Source: Saccharina japonica
Taxonomy: Eukaryota > Sar > Phaeophyceae > Laminariales > Laminariaceae
Direction of reading: 5' to 3'
Length of the DNA stretch: 64,000 nt
Assembly (NCBI GenBank): GCA_008828725.1
Contig: MEHQ01003762.1
Span: forward strand, 1,066,331 to 1,130,330
Positions 19,567 through 33,700 of the stretch are shown one piece after another. The notes below the pieces were generated by a model, which was not told the origin of the DNA, did not search any database, and saw only the letters and a list, made by a program, of their open reading frames with translations. Each line of letters begins with the position of its first letter. Position 1 is the first letter of the stretch. The position numbers and the translations under genes are program-made.

Positions 19567-22500
19567 GCAAGAATGCGTGATCGGTTCGCGTGCTGTCTAT
19601 TCGCTTGTTACATGAGCTGTCGACGTTCGTTCATACAATGCGGTTTTTCGATACGAGCACCAGAGCACCAGCCTCGGTTTGAGTTTGAACTTTCGAACTT
19701 TACGAATAACTTTTCAACCATGCTGCTGCATGCACAGCTAACTTTGAGCAGCAGCAGCTCGCACACACATCATAGGAGACAGCAGTCTGTACGAGCTGCT
19801 GTGTATCATAGCCCAGCAGTATGTATGCTGCACTGCTGCTGCTGTATACTTTTGAGCCAACAGACTACAGATTAGCGATGTACCAACTCATAATCACGTG
19901 TTGATTATGATTATTTTTGGTGATTAATTTTAATCACGTGATGTGATTAAGTCTTGTTGACTGTTGATTATATATCAACTAGTCATGATTAGTTGATTAT
20001 AGTACATAATCCTGATTAGTTGATTAGTTTTGAATCAAAAGGGGCGTTTTGTGATGTAATCGTAAAAAAATATTCCTCCGACGCACATTGCCACAAATTA
20101 ACTAATCAATGATTAGTTGATTATTGAAATATATCATGATTAGTTGATTATGCTTTAATCAAAAGAGGCGTTTTGTGATGTAACCGTGAAAACCATCAAT
20201 AATCAACCGATAATCATGATTATTATGTTGGTCACAACCGTTGGTTATACGTTCGTCATAAGTCGCACCCATGTCTGATGTGTCTGATCGTGCGAATACG
20301 TACGTGTAATTTGTGTAACTGGAATATGCGGCAGGAATTTGGCATTCCCGGATAGGTTTAGGTGTAAATAGCATCTGGATACTGGGCCGAAGGGATGGAG
20401 TACCCTTCGCCCGCTTGACTTCAGTTGACTTCGGTCACTTCATTATGATGGTGGTTTCTAATATACACCTTGGATAACATCTTCTCTCCTGCCTCATGGC
20501 ACCCCGACGTCCGAGCCACCGCTCCGCGAGAGCGAGGCACTCCGCCGAGCACCCTCGTACCCGGTTGTCCCAACATATTAATCACATCATCGTGTAGTTG
20601 ATTGTGTTGGTAGTAATCAACTAATCATGATTAAAGCAACACGATTTGGACAAATTAATCAACAATCAAATCAACCCCCAAAAAGAGTTGATGTACATCC
20701 CTACTACAGAGACTACAGCAGTAGTTGGGACCCGGTATAGCGACCTCAACACGAGAAGTGTGGATACGAAGTGCCTCTTGTGAACTGTTGCCTGCCTACG
20801 ACCCTACGACGTATCATATATACGTACGTAGGCAAAGCTTGCAGCATACTTCGTACATGAAAATATAAATGTCATCATGCTGCGCGCGTGTTGTCGTACA
20901 TGCCAGGTAGTGCCTGAAATCGAAACTCGTACGATACATATCCCTGAGTCGTAGGACTGGGCACTGGTACAGCAGTATTTATCCGCAGTCGTAATCTACT
21001 GGCAATAGTGATCTACTGATTGACTCCGCCAGCAGTATACTCGCACTCGTACTCGTACTCGTACGAGTATTGGCCAGTAGTTTTTCCGTTTGTATCCAAA
21101 AATAGGTATACCTGTTCCATTTTTCACCAAAAAAAGGTACACAGTAAAAACCAAGTAAACGGCACACCCCAGGAGCCCTGCGACTGGCCAGCCTCACAGC
21201 GTTCCTGTTTTTGGATTGAAACGGGCCAGGTGCATCTGAGTGTGTCTACTTTGTCTAGCTTTCAACAGTCACCCGATTTGAAGCCAAGCAGAGGCCAACA
21301 CTGCTCTATACCCCTTACACGAATTCTGCGCGAACGCCACCACCTTCGCCTTATTAGTATCACTATTAATAGTATTACTATTAATAGTGTTTTTTTGTGA
21401 TGAGCGTCCCGCCCTCGCCACATCACCAGATCCCAACCCGCCACATCGACGTACACGCATTCGCTCGAATACAACACCATGGACGCAGACGGCAGCCCGT
21501 CTGCCCCACCCTGCGTCGAGGTGGACTCATTTTTCAGAACGGCAAAGGAACTTCGTGCCGAGCAAGCGGTTTCTCGCGGATGGTCGATAATTCAAAGCTG
21601 GCAACGGGGGGGTGGGCGCCAGGAGAAGTACTCTTGCTCAGGCGCGCCCCCGCTGTGCCGAAAAGACAGTCTGGTGACCGTCCGCGGGTCCGAGTGGAGC
21701 CCGTGGTGCCTATTCCCTCACAAAAACAAAAACTAATAAGTTTTTGGAGCCCACACGCTCACCGTTCCGGCGCCAAAACAAAAATCATTTTTGTTATTTC
21801 TCATGGCCGAAAACCAGCCCCCAAACACTGCTTGGGACGTGTATTGTTTACTTGGTTTTCAGTATGTACCTGTTTTTGGCTCAAATGGAACAGGTATACC
21901 TTTTTTTGGCTTTCACCCTAAACGTAAAACTACAGCAATAGTTTAGCACTATGATACGAGGTAAAAAGTAAAAACTGGTACGTAGAGCAGGCTGCACACA
22001 TCGGTCAGATCAGATCACATCAGATCCTCGTTGCACGATCTAGATCTTTCGGGGCGGGTAGATCCCTGATTTTGTAGGGCTGGGCACTGGCACTGTATGC
22101 ACTGGCAGTAGTAATCTACTGATTGACCCGGCCAGTATATTCGCCAGTAGTTGTTATATTACGTACGTGCAAGAAACACGCCACAGTATAGCACGGAAAC
22201 CCACCAAATGCGTTTCGGGAGAACAAAGACGAGAAGAAAGGAGAGGCAATATACTGCTGAATCAAGAATACTGATTGATTTTGACGACAGTATAATCGCT
22301 ACCTGCTACTGACTGAGTCAGTCAGTGCCCAGCCCTACTGATTTGTGTGGTTGGTACGATCTAGATCATGCTTGCCGGGTGGGATCTGTATGATCTGTAT
22401 GACACCGCTATTGCGCACACGTCCACGTCTGTCGTTTGGGATCTGTAACTGTAAACACAGGCTTTGGATGATCTAGATAATGGTCTGTCCGATGTCTGAA

Positions 22501-25500
22501 GTTCGGTTTCGGTTTCAGTGTTTCAGTCCACCTGCCCTCCAAGTCGCTATACCCGACCCCCAAAGGGGCTGTTACTTATAGTACGGAGGGCCATAGTAAT
22601 AGTAGTATATAATCATAACCCACGATGGACCCGAAAAGCAGGTGTCCCCCAAGTTTAGTTTTTAAAACACCAAAGTGGGTTCTGATTACTATGTATGTTC
22701 GTTCGTAATATTAAAGTACATATAGTAATAGGGCAAGAACGAATCCCAAACGCCATTTGCTGCCTTTAGTCTCTTTGCTATAAGCGATCTATATCTGTTG
22801 TACTGCGAACGATGTTAATAGTAAGAGTACGCCCTCTGGTCTGCATTCTGGCACGAGAGCGCTACGAGTACGCACTGCGACAGACTCTATGTTGTACGGT
22901 TGCTCTTGAACGGCGTTGTACCCTTTCCCTATTGGTAATTCTATGATATTTCATCGGCTAGTACTCCCGAGGGGAACGTCTTAGTTTCCTTCGGAGGTAC
23001 CACGGCCACGAAGGCGGTATCATGGCACGCGACACGCTCATACAGCGCAATCGCGCCGTTGGTATCTATCGAAGAAACCTAACCTTAGCGGTGCCGTATT
23101 ATAGCAGCCAGCTTGTTGCGCTTGCCGGGTCTGTGGCGTGCTCTTAGATCTGAAGCTTGCGGAAGCCTGTGTTGGGACAGCGCCGTGTTTGTTTCGGGAA
23201 CGATCTAATGAATGATCTGATTTACAACTCCTGGTGCCCCTAACGAAGGGCACAGCCGTTGGAGAGATCCCGAGATGTGATGGTACCTGGTGTGGGTTAG
23301 TTTTTTTTTTTTCATTTTACGAGTACCTCACTTTTCTTGTGCTTGCTTGTTGGCCCTGGTACGAGCATCCAGGGAGACACCAGCCTATATCCTTGAAAGC
23401 AAGTGATGTACTACTGCTGTACTACTGTGTGAAGCGCGTGACCGAAGTACCACGCAGCTGGCAAAGTTGAGTATCAACTTAATCGAGAGAACGCACAGCT
23501 GGCATGCTTTTTCGTTTTAATATACAAAAGGCTCGTGAAAAATAAATAACTGGTCCTACGCCATTGCAAAATGGCAACACGTGTGGTGTTCCCTGGGTAT
23601 CAATGCGGGACAACCAGCACCGCTTCAAAATCCATGACCTTCCAGTTACTTCCGTCGTGCGAATTTTTTTTTTCTGAAGAGTTCGAAGGCGTTTCGCTGG
23701 CAACAAAGACGACAAAGTTTTCACAAACGACTGGTGGGGGCTGCACGCCGGCGACGACTTCAAGGCAAGGGAGAAGAGGCGGCCCAAGGAGGTTAACATG
23801 CGCAAGGGGGTCGAGCTGCACACGTGCTATATCACCACAAGGGACGGGGTGAAGGTGGGATTTTTCAGCCTTGTGGAGCGCCGACATAGCGGCAAAAACA
23901 GCGCTAACTTTGGCTTTATCAACCGTGTAGGAGCAGCGTGAGCGTCTAGCAGTACGGGTAGGCTAATGATGCGCCCGTGCCGTACGACTCCTTTCAACCA
24001 TTGCAACTCGGATACACCACCAACCAATGCATCATATCACCCCCCAATTATTGCTGTGTAATCGCCTTTTTCTGGTATTCAATTTTCCCAAGAGGGCTGT
24101 ATAAATGTAGATAATCAATCAGTTCTGTTTGTGATTGCCGTTGTGGAATTGGTCGGATGTTGGCGTTAGTGGCACTGAATGGCGGGCTGGTCGAGGTCAC
24201 GTAGGGGAAGGTACACATATCGTCACAGGGAAGGCACACTAGTGGGCACAGGGAAGGTACACTTATTGTCACAGAGAAAGGTACACACGTATTGTCACAA
24301 CGCACGACTCAGGGGAGGACGCATACAGCGGTGCAGTACCGGCTCTCTGAATTGAAACCGGGATATACTGGCCTAGGTTGGATTTATCGATTCCTTATTT
24401 GAGTTTTGTTTTCGATTTCTTATTTGGGAAAGGGTGTGTTCCACACTATATCTTTGGTACAATCACTTCCGGATTTCTTATTTCCCCGGAAATGACAGGC
24501 TGAGTTTTGCTTGGGACTGTTTCTCATGGGAGGGCCGGTGGTGTGTCACTTCTCCGCAATGTCATTGCCACCATGGTTCTCGATGAAAATGCATCCGCTT
24601 GCTACAGGTTTGTTCTGCGGCAGTTTGTCACTATGCTTCCAGCAAGCAGAGTCAGGCCGAGAGCATTGTGCTCATAATGCACCGCCTCGTGCCTCAGTTG
24701 GACTCCACTATCAAAACAAGTACTGCCGTAGCAACCCTTCCATGATATGATAGTAAGATAATAAAGAGCCCCACAAGAAACTCAGCCTGAAATTGCGGGG
24801 GAAAATGGAACTTTGGGAGTGGGTAATATAACTATTCTTGTCAGAAGGGCGGTACTGTACTCTTAATACCTGTGTACCCAAAATATCGCAGATACAAGGC
24901 GAGTTGGAGCATGTCTAAATCTTGTCTCTGAATCTTGTATCTGAATCTTGTATCTGAATCTTGTATCTGAGTCTTGTATCTGAGTCTTGTATCTGAGTCT
25001 TGTATCTGAGTCTTGTATCTGAGTCTTGCATCTGAATCTTGGAGATGCGTGCCCTATTATCCCTTTTGTGACCCCGGGTCGGGTAAGCCGAACGAAAATC
25101 CAAGCAGTATGGCTGTTGGTTGCTACCAGGTAGCTGTTAGCATCTGTCTGTCATAGCGTGAGCGTGCAGCCGTTTGAGTATTACTAGTGCAGTGGTGCCA
25201 TGCAGCGCGCGTGTCGTCTAGCTCAGTCAGGACAAGTATGGTGCCATCCGCCACCCCATCCGCCTATAATATTGATAGGCTATTGATAGGCTGCTTAGGG
25301 CAACCGACGCGGTAGTCATCACATAAATTGGCAGTTTTTTCCCTCTCTACACTACAATCAAGTAACACAAGGGTTCAAAAGGAGATGATACTGCATACCA
25401 CTCTGTTCCAAAATATAAGGACCGTTCGTGCAGTAATATTCAATATAATCGTTCCTTGTATTTTGGGACACGATATTGAAAAGTAAAAACATTATTCCAA

Positions 25501-27676
25501 GTGAGTTCCAGATGTATTCGACTGTGATCGACAAAGTAGAATTATCGAAAGTTTAATAAAGTTCATCATTTCTTGTTTGTTTAAAAAGGATTAAATCGTT
25601 GAATATTGTAATATTAGTATTTTTGCTCGCGTGACCAAAGCTGTAACCGTCATTTGTATTAATCGTGTTCTCTTCTATACTATGATGAAGTAGAAAAACG
25701 GTTAAAAACGGGGTGATACGCACTTGGATACCAAGCGTTGTTTTTGATGCAATTGTGCTGTTCATGACCGCCAAAGAGCGGAACCCCTGCGATTTGTAAT
25801 AAAAACCTTACGCTTCTGTGTCCCGACCTTTTATCGATTGTGTCGACCCTTTTGATGCCTCTGAAATAGCTGGCGGTGGACGTTTGGATACCTTCGAAGG
25901 CTTTATCGGATAGGGGCACCCTTCCGGTGGTCTTCCACCAGGCCAGGTGGGTGGCGTAACCGGTGGCGCAATGTATAACGGGTGGCACATCTAATGATTG
26001 TGAAGAGGCTATCAATCTCCTACATTCCCAACACCTTCGCAAGCTACTGTGAAACAACTGCTGCTGTTGCGATTGCTATCCATATGAGTGGGAGTCGGAA
26101 AGTTTTACTGCATGCAACAAAAACCCTGCAGTTCATAGCGGTAAGAGCGTGAGGGTCTCGTGTCGAAGATTCTGTGTTGAGCTGGACGGAACCTGTAGGA
26201 GGTAGCGCATAATCTGAATGTGAAGATCTTGCCGAAATCTTTATTCTCCAACACCCTTGAGAAACCAAAATAACTGCTGCTGCGCCTGCTTTCATAGGAG
26301 TCGGAACCTTCCTTTTCAGGTACAAAAGGGCCGCAGGTGACAGCGGTAACAGTGTGAGGGCATCGGGTAGCGGCACGCGCGTTGACCTGTAACCGGTGGG
26401 ATATTCAGATCGTGGAGAAGTCACCAAATTCTAACTCCCCAACACGTTCAACAAATAACAAAACGAACTGCTTATTTGCCCGCTATTCATAGGGGTTGCA
26501 ATATGGATGTTCACTGTGGGTACAAGGGCCGCCGTTAATAGTGGGAAGAGGGCGGGAGGGGTTCTGGTAGAGACACTTGTGTTGACCAGCGGGGGCACGG
26601 GCTTCGTCACTGATATGGTTCTCGCCGACCCAATATTTGCATATACACCCGTCCTATACACTATTTGCCACTACTACTGTTGCATGATCAGTAGTTTAGT
26701 GATGCCTCCACCCCAAGCGAAGGCCGGGTGGATGCTTTGGGGTGAGACTTGAACGGTTTTACCCCTTTTTAGCACTGCAATGCACATTCCTAAGTATACA
26801 CAGAAATACATTTATAACTCTCATTCCAAGCCATTTTCCCCCGAAGGGGTTGTAAGTTGGAACAGGAAACTCGATCTGGCGCGCAGATCGGAGTCACCCG
26901 ACGGGCACAAGATAGACGGACTTGTCACCAATGTCGTTTCGAGATACGTTACGGTCTTGATAGCCCTCTCACATGAATAATCCCCACAAGAATCTCACAC
27001 TGAGGTTTTTCGGGGAGGTAAGCAATTCGGGAGAGGTTATACTGAAGTTGGTGTGAAAAATTCCGTATCCCGTTTAAGAAATCTATCCTGTGCCAGTATC
27101 CCGGTTTCTTATGGGAGGGCCGGCAATGCACGTTCAATGGGCGCGACGCATACTGGCGACGTTATCCGGTACTCCCCTGCCCCCCCCCGCTACCTTAGGA
27201 CGGCTTTGCGTTTGCCCGTCCCGCTCTGTTGTCCACCTTGCCTTGGTGCTACGCCCCGGTTTTTGTCCCCCCCCTAGTTCGCCTGTATTTCTATGCCAAC
27301 TCCCAACCCTAAACCGCCTCTATCTCTACGCCAATTCCCAAGGTACTACCGCTCGGCGACCCTCCGGTGGCCGTTCAGTCTGATCGTCAATGGGGGGAAG
27401 CCGATCAGCTTTATCAACGACCCTTTTTTCAAGAGCTTTCTGTCGCACGACATGATTCTTGTGTCCGTTGACGTCCGCGGCACGGGGGCTTCGTTCGGGA
27501 CACATCCAGGGCCGTGGAGCCCTGAGGAGCAGCAGGTGTCTGATGGCAGTTTTTACAGCATTACATGATTACGAAGCGAATGCGAGTTTTCTAATTTTCC
27601 TGGCACTATTACTAAATAACAGGGAGGTGTTTCGAGATGGCTGAGGCGACCGACCGACCGACCTACCGACCGACAT

Positions 27677-27751
<75 letters not shown>

Positions 27752-30700
27752 GGCCGACCGACCGACAGTTACAAATAGCCTGCTGCTCGAGTTCTTAGCG
27801 ACAGCTATATTATCTTGATATTTTGAAGTATGTAAAGTGCTTGCCATGTAGACTAGTGAACCATTGGAGATCTTGAGAAAATGATGCAATCGTTTTGCCT
27901 TGCACGACAGCCCGCCCGAAGCAACTCTTGATGCAGCAGGTGCCGCAGCTACCTACATCAGTATTGGATTAGCATTGCTAAATGTAGCGAATCGCTGAAA
28001 TATTTGGAAACACATGCAATCGTTTTGTCTTGCACGGCAACCCATGCAACCCATGCAACCCTAACCCAAGCGGGCTACGATAGAGGTAGTCCCAGTGACA
28101 CTTTTAAGTTGAAACGGTTTCTGAATGACCTAGTAAAGCCTCCTTAGCCCAAAATCGTCGTTTTTTCATTCGTTCATTCTTGTGTTGCAATATTCATATT
28201 TTCCATTGTTATAGTTAGGCCATTGGGTGGCACTCTTATTTTCATCCAGAGTAAGTTTTTGGGTGGGCTACAGAGCTCCTCAAGTGACCGCGCTCAGAGA
28301 AAACATGGTGTATTTCTAGAATACCGTAGCGTGGGTCCTTCATACTGTCAGTGGTTCAATAATTTATGGCATTTTTGTTTCCTTCATTTTACGCGTCGGA
28401 CAGATAGATCATCTACAGGTAGATGATCTAAATAATCTAGATAATCTATATACCAACGTGCCGTTATGGTATGATGTAAAGGATCTGTATAGTAGAGATC
28501 TAGCCCATATAATATGTGCTAGATCATCCAGAACATACGGGTCCCACCCGGCAACATGAGCTAGATCATACAGATCATATAGATCATACAGATCATACAG
28601 ATCAGGAATGCACCTGCCTTAAAAGAGGTAGATAATGAAGTGGAGATCGATGGTCCGTACGATCTGTGCAATCTATCTTGTCGCAGGACACACCACAAGT
28701 TGGTATTTTTTTCACCAGTGCAACTGGCCATTAGCCAACTTGGTGTCTCAGCGATGGTGGTTCCCGGCTCTCCCATGTTCATTGCGACTTAAGTCTGGGT
28801 GCGTACAATTCGACGGGAGTCGACGAGGGAAGAAAGTGCCGATCTGTTCTCGCGATAGCAACGATGCCGCGAACCATATGATAGTGGACATGGGGGGAAG
28901 AGTGCCCGCTGTGCGACTCCGGATCTGAGTGACAACGTGAGGGAGGAAGCGGATGTAGCGCACATATAATAGATTGGATGGAAATCCAAATTACACTACA
29001 ATACTAGCAGTAATGGAGCAACGCATTCGCTTCTGAAGTAGACATAGAGCGTGATGCGCGGGTTTGTCTTGTGAACAGGATTTTATATCAAATCTAAACA
29101 ATAGTAGATGAACGCATTCCGCTTCTGAAGTAGGGCGTGGTGCGCGGTTGTGTCTTGTGTGAGCAGGACTCTATGGAGGTGTTGGATTGGATCGACCGTC
29201 AATCGTGGAGCAACGGCAAGGTGGCTTTGTGGGGCGCCAGCTACGAGGGCACCAGTGCCTTCTTCACCTCCCTTCTCAGACATCCCACTGTGGTAGGCTG
29301 CTGCGACTATCATGTCGCTTTTTGATTGTATGTGTCGCCTGATGATTGAATTTTGTACAGTTCGCGCCGATAAGAAGTTGGGAGCTGCGGCTGTCGCGCT
29401 TTGTTTTGTTTTTGTCACCCGATGATGGGTTTTTGTGCAGTTCTTGCCGATAGGTTGGGAGCTGCGGCTGTCGCATATTGCTTTGTCTTTGTCGACCGAT
29501 GATTGCTCTTTGTGCTGTACTCGCTGATGATATGTTGGGAGCTTGGTGTGGCCGTGGACGTTTGTTTTTGTGGCCTGGTGCGGGAGCATGATGGCGGTAG
29601 TGTGGTGGCGATGGGATGTCTTGCTGATTGCGTCGACTGTCTCACTACGTTGTATGGCACGAGGACGATGACGTGGAGACCTAAGACACTTTGCTTTCAT
29701 TTATGGCATGATACCATGTTGATTGCATTGGTGGTATGATTGTATGCTGATTGCATTGCTGGCTGGGTGGCATGCTGATTGCATTGGTGGCGTGATGGCA
29801 TGCTCGTTGCGTTGGTGGAGGGATGGCGTTCTCATTGCATTGGTGGCGCGAAAACAATATAAGGTTACTAGCGCTTCTCAGGTGTAAGGGGTGAAGCCGC
29901 AAACCCCTTGGCATGAACTCACTAGGGCTATTTTTGTGCTCTTGCAAAAGGAACAACCTCTGGCAATCGATAGAAATTTAATCTTGTTGATCGAGTTTAA
30001 TGGACGTTATAGCGTGGGCCTTGGTGCCAAGCTACGCCACAAGCTCACGCCGTACGTAAACTAATGTTAGGGCTGCACGATGTAACCCGACAGACACCAA
30101 CGCCATCTGCTGCGCTTGAGCCTTTGCACGATACACTACGGCATGCTACCTCCCTCTTTGCTACCTCAAGATAGTCGCCGCCAAGACCTTGTGACCGCAC
30201 TATTAGGACCAGCACTCAGCTGGAGAGTAATGCGTGCAATCGTGGGCACGCGAGAACCTAGCCGGTGCATGCACCGCTCGCTGACGCAGCCGTTACGTCA
30301 GCCCCCCATGAGAAAAGACACAGCAAATACATTTCTTACCGAGGTAGGGTACCACCACTTCGAAGTATACTTGGTAGTTCGTATAGTCTGCGGGTACCCG
30401 GGTACCTACCCGAGTATGGCCAACAAAACCAGGTTTGTCACCTGGATGCGCTAGAGTATACAGATTGTGTGTATCATACTCACGCGCCCGAGGTAGCAGC
30501 AGCTTGGCCTGCTGTTGAAAACGGGAGCGACAGGTTAAACTAACACGCGGCACGTATCTATAATATGTATGATGTGTATGATATTATATACGTGGAAGTG
30601 TTATGAGCTTAACCCCTAAATACATCCTTGTTGTTTACCCCTGTATATCCCACTTCTTCGAAGGTTCAGGCCTCGCACGCCGCTCACTCTCCTCGCGACA

Positions 30701-33700
30701 CCTCACGAGCAACTCGTGCGTTGTCGATGGAAACTCTCGGACTTTACAGGTATGCTGCTGCCCAATGTTTTTCTTCTGGGATGTATTCGACGACGTCTCC
30801 CACCCGGGCGGGGTCCCGATGAAGCACTTCTCCCATAACTGGCAGGTGAGTTTGCAGCAAACGGCAACGATCTAGCTGGCTCTGAGAAGCATTGCACACC
30901 GACGAGATATCAGATAGATCATACAGATCATACAGATCATTCCCACTTCATGATCTAGATCGTTCAGGGCAGATACTTGCCTGATCTGTATGATCTAGCT
31001 CATGTTGCTGGGGGGAAGCCGCAAAACCTGCATGATCTAGCAACTGTTTCTTGGGTTGGATCTGTACTATGCAGATCCTGGACAACCTTTCACAACGGCA
31101 GGTGAGGAACTAGATTATCTAGATCACGATCTATCTGCGGATGATCTGCAGGTGGTCTATCCAATGTGTGAAACGTTGGACGGTTTGGCAGTTCGTGGCG
31201 TGGCGGGAAGCGGCTTTGACCGGAATGATGATGATGCTTATTTGAAACCTTACCCAAGGGGTTTTGATCCCGAACAGTGTATCGATCCGCGTGTCTTGTT
31301 ATGGCTAGTTTCCTCTGATGAAGCCGGTGCCGAATCTTGCTATCCAATTGTAACACTTTCCCTGCGATATGTCTCAGGCTGCAATTTTCAAACACCAACC
31401 AGCCGCTATTACGGAGGACCATAGTAAACACTAGTAAATAGGACCAAATAGTGCTCGTAAAAATAGGGAAATATATAGGATTTTTTGTGTACCGTAGGTC
31501 CTATTTACTATGCTCCCCCGCAATCAAAGATGTCGGGACACACGTCAAGCGAGGCAAAACATGCGCTGTCAAGGGTGTAGGGACGAAGTGTTCCATACTA
31601 AAACCTAGTAGTTTGGTGTCAGTCACGGCATGTCAAGGCAAATCTGCTGTCTGTCAAGGGTTGAAAGTCCTGTCTCCTGACATCAATGCCCGCAATAGCT
31701 GACCACGACCCAGGGGGCTCCTGGGCAGCTTGCCCTGGTTTGGCATTGGGGCGAAGACTCTGTCCAACTATTAATAGAGTAGAGCCACGTGATTTCGATT
31801 TTTTTCTTGCAACCGCTGCATGAGCCACGTCCGCCGGGATTTCTCCGCCTTTTTCTCTAGTTTCGTTTCGCGATCAACCACGACACGCTAAAAGGAGCAA
31901 AGCTCGAAAACGCCCCTTTGGAGGACAAGTCTTGTATCCTTGGTTCCTCTTTTGTTATGACGGCCACTAAGTGCTAGTACGGGAGCTACTAATAATCATA
32001 CCCAAATGTAGTGTCTACACATAAGGGGATGGTGTGGTGTTTTTTGGGGCCCATCGTGTTTTTTTTACTACAATGATCATAGGGGGAAAATAGTGACCAT
32101 AACCTTAGTACTAAGGGTAAAAGTATGATGTGCTGTATAAACATAGGGGGGGGTGTGTGTTTGGGTCTATTATGGGTGCTGATTACTACAACAGTAAGGA
32201 CGCATGCTACGGTAGCCTGCATGCAGGTGCACCATGTTTCCCCTGAGGGTGGCACTTGAAGGGCTCTATGCTAATAGTAAGTCGAAAACTGATTTTGAAG
32301 GGAAGTGAAAGGGCTATACTCTATACGCGATGAACAATCCCATGGTCTAAACAGGAAAGGAAAAATAGTGCGACCAAAAACAAAAAAAATCCGACGAATT
32401 AGGGTTAAGGGGCCCCGTCATTCAGAAAACGTTTTATGCCAAAAAAAGGTATACCTATACCTCTATCGCAGTACGCGTCGCCCCCCCGCATTAAGTGTCG
32501 TGACACCTGGTGCTGCTGGTGCTGTTGTTCAGGGATTCAACGATTCGCTAGACTCCGGTTGGGTGCAAAGCACGGGGTGGATGGCCAGAATATTCCTGGA
32601 AGGGGTCACTCCGGTGACGCCAGAAGACTCGTGGGGATACCAGGCCAACCAAGCCATCATCGGGCACAAGTGAGAACAGTCGATAAGGGGGAAGGGGGGC
32701 GTACTCATTTGTTGCTTGCCTTAGGCATTTTACCACAAGGGGGGGGGGGGTTGTTAAAACCCGTCTATTACGGGCGACCATGGTAAATAGTACCTACAGA
32801 ATACACAAAACCCTATATATTTACACCTATCTTTACTAACAATGTTTGATCCTATTTACTATGCCCCCCCGTGATAGAACTGCACTTCTTTTTTGGGAAA
32901 ATTGGGGACAAATTACTTGGAATTAGACTCAGACACATGTGCATGTACTTGAAGTACAGTGCAGCACTAAATAGGTAATAAACATGATACAATAGTAGAC
33001 GTGAAATCAACTGCTTGTCACCGTGTTAGTCTCGAGACGAAATGCAACAATTATGAAAGCAAGCCAGTAGAGACCATGCAACAAGTACGAAAGCAAGCCA
33101 GTAGAGACCTGCCTTGTCGCTCCGAAGCACGTCACGTTGCCGCAGGGCGCGATAAAAGGGGTTGCCACTTTGTTTACATCGGGGGGGGGGGGGCGTATCC
33201 ATATGTTGCTTGCCTTACGTCCATTTCTGACCATTGACACACGCATCCCTTTCGAGACGGAGCACCGTGGTGCGGGGTAACTCATTCGTCGCACGTGGCC
33301 GTCGAGAGTCACGGGGGGGGGGGGGGGGGGCGGTCATTTACAGCTCAAGGTTCCAACTTTTAGTGCGGTACCTTTTAGTGCGGGGCTCCGCTTTACCTGC
33401 GGTAAAAATCGCTTGTCACCAATTCGTCCCGCAATAGTACGGTTGCCGCACTAAATTGGGACAAGTCCCGCACTGCACAGTAGGTTGATAGTACCGCCCA
33501 GCAGTGTTTGCTCAGCCACATCGCCCGGCGGTGTGGGGTAGCCAGCGTTTAAAGCGAACACATATATTTTTATGAAAGAAGCGTAACGACAGTCGCCGAC
33601 GTAAGAGTGAAAAAGGAGCGTTTAGTTCGCACAGGGGCACGGTCGTTTCCGAAACAAAACGGCGAGGGCGCTATAGTCGAACATTTTCATTTCCGGAAAT

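Noticed and set aside
25040..25131. Alternative hydrolase exon 3 ending VWLLVATR at the donor CTACCAG-GTAGCT
   Set aside because: The exit phase fits, but no phase-0 acceptor exists and it lacks the LAVDVWIP strand; the exon at 25870-25946 fits both ends and homology.
25680..26427. Two long overlapping minus-strand ORFs (127 and 125 codons)
   Set aside because: They run antisense over hydrolase exon 3 and across degenerate tandem units. No protein family recognised, while the plus-strand exon fits homology and phase.
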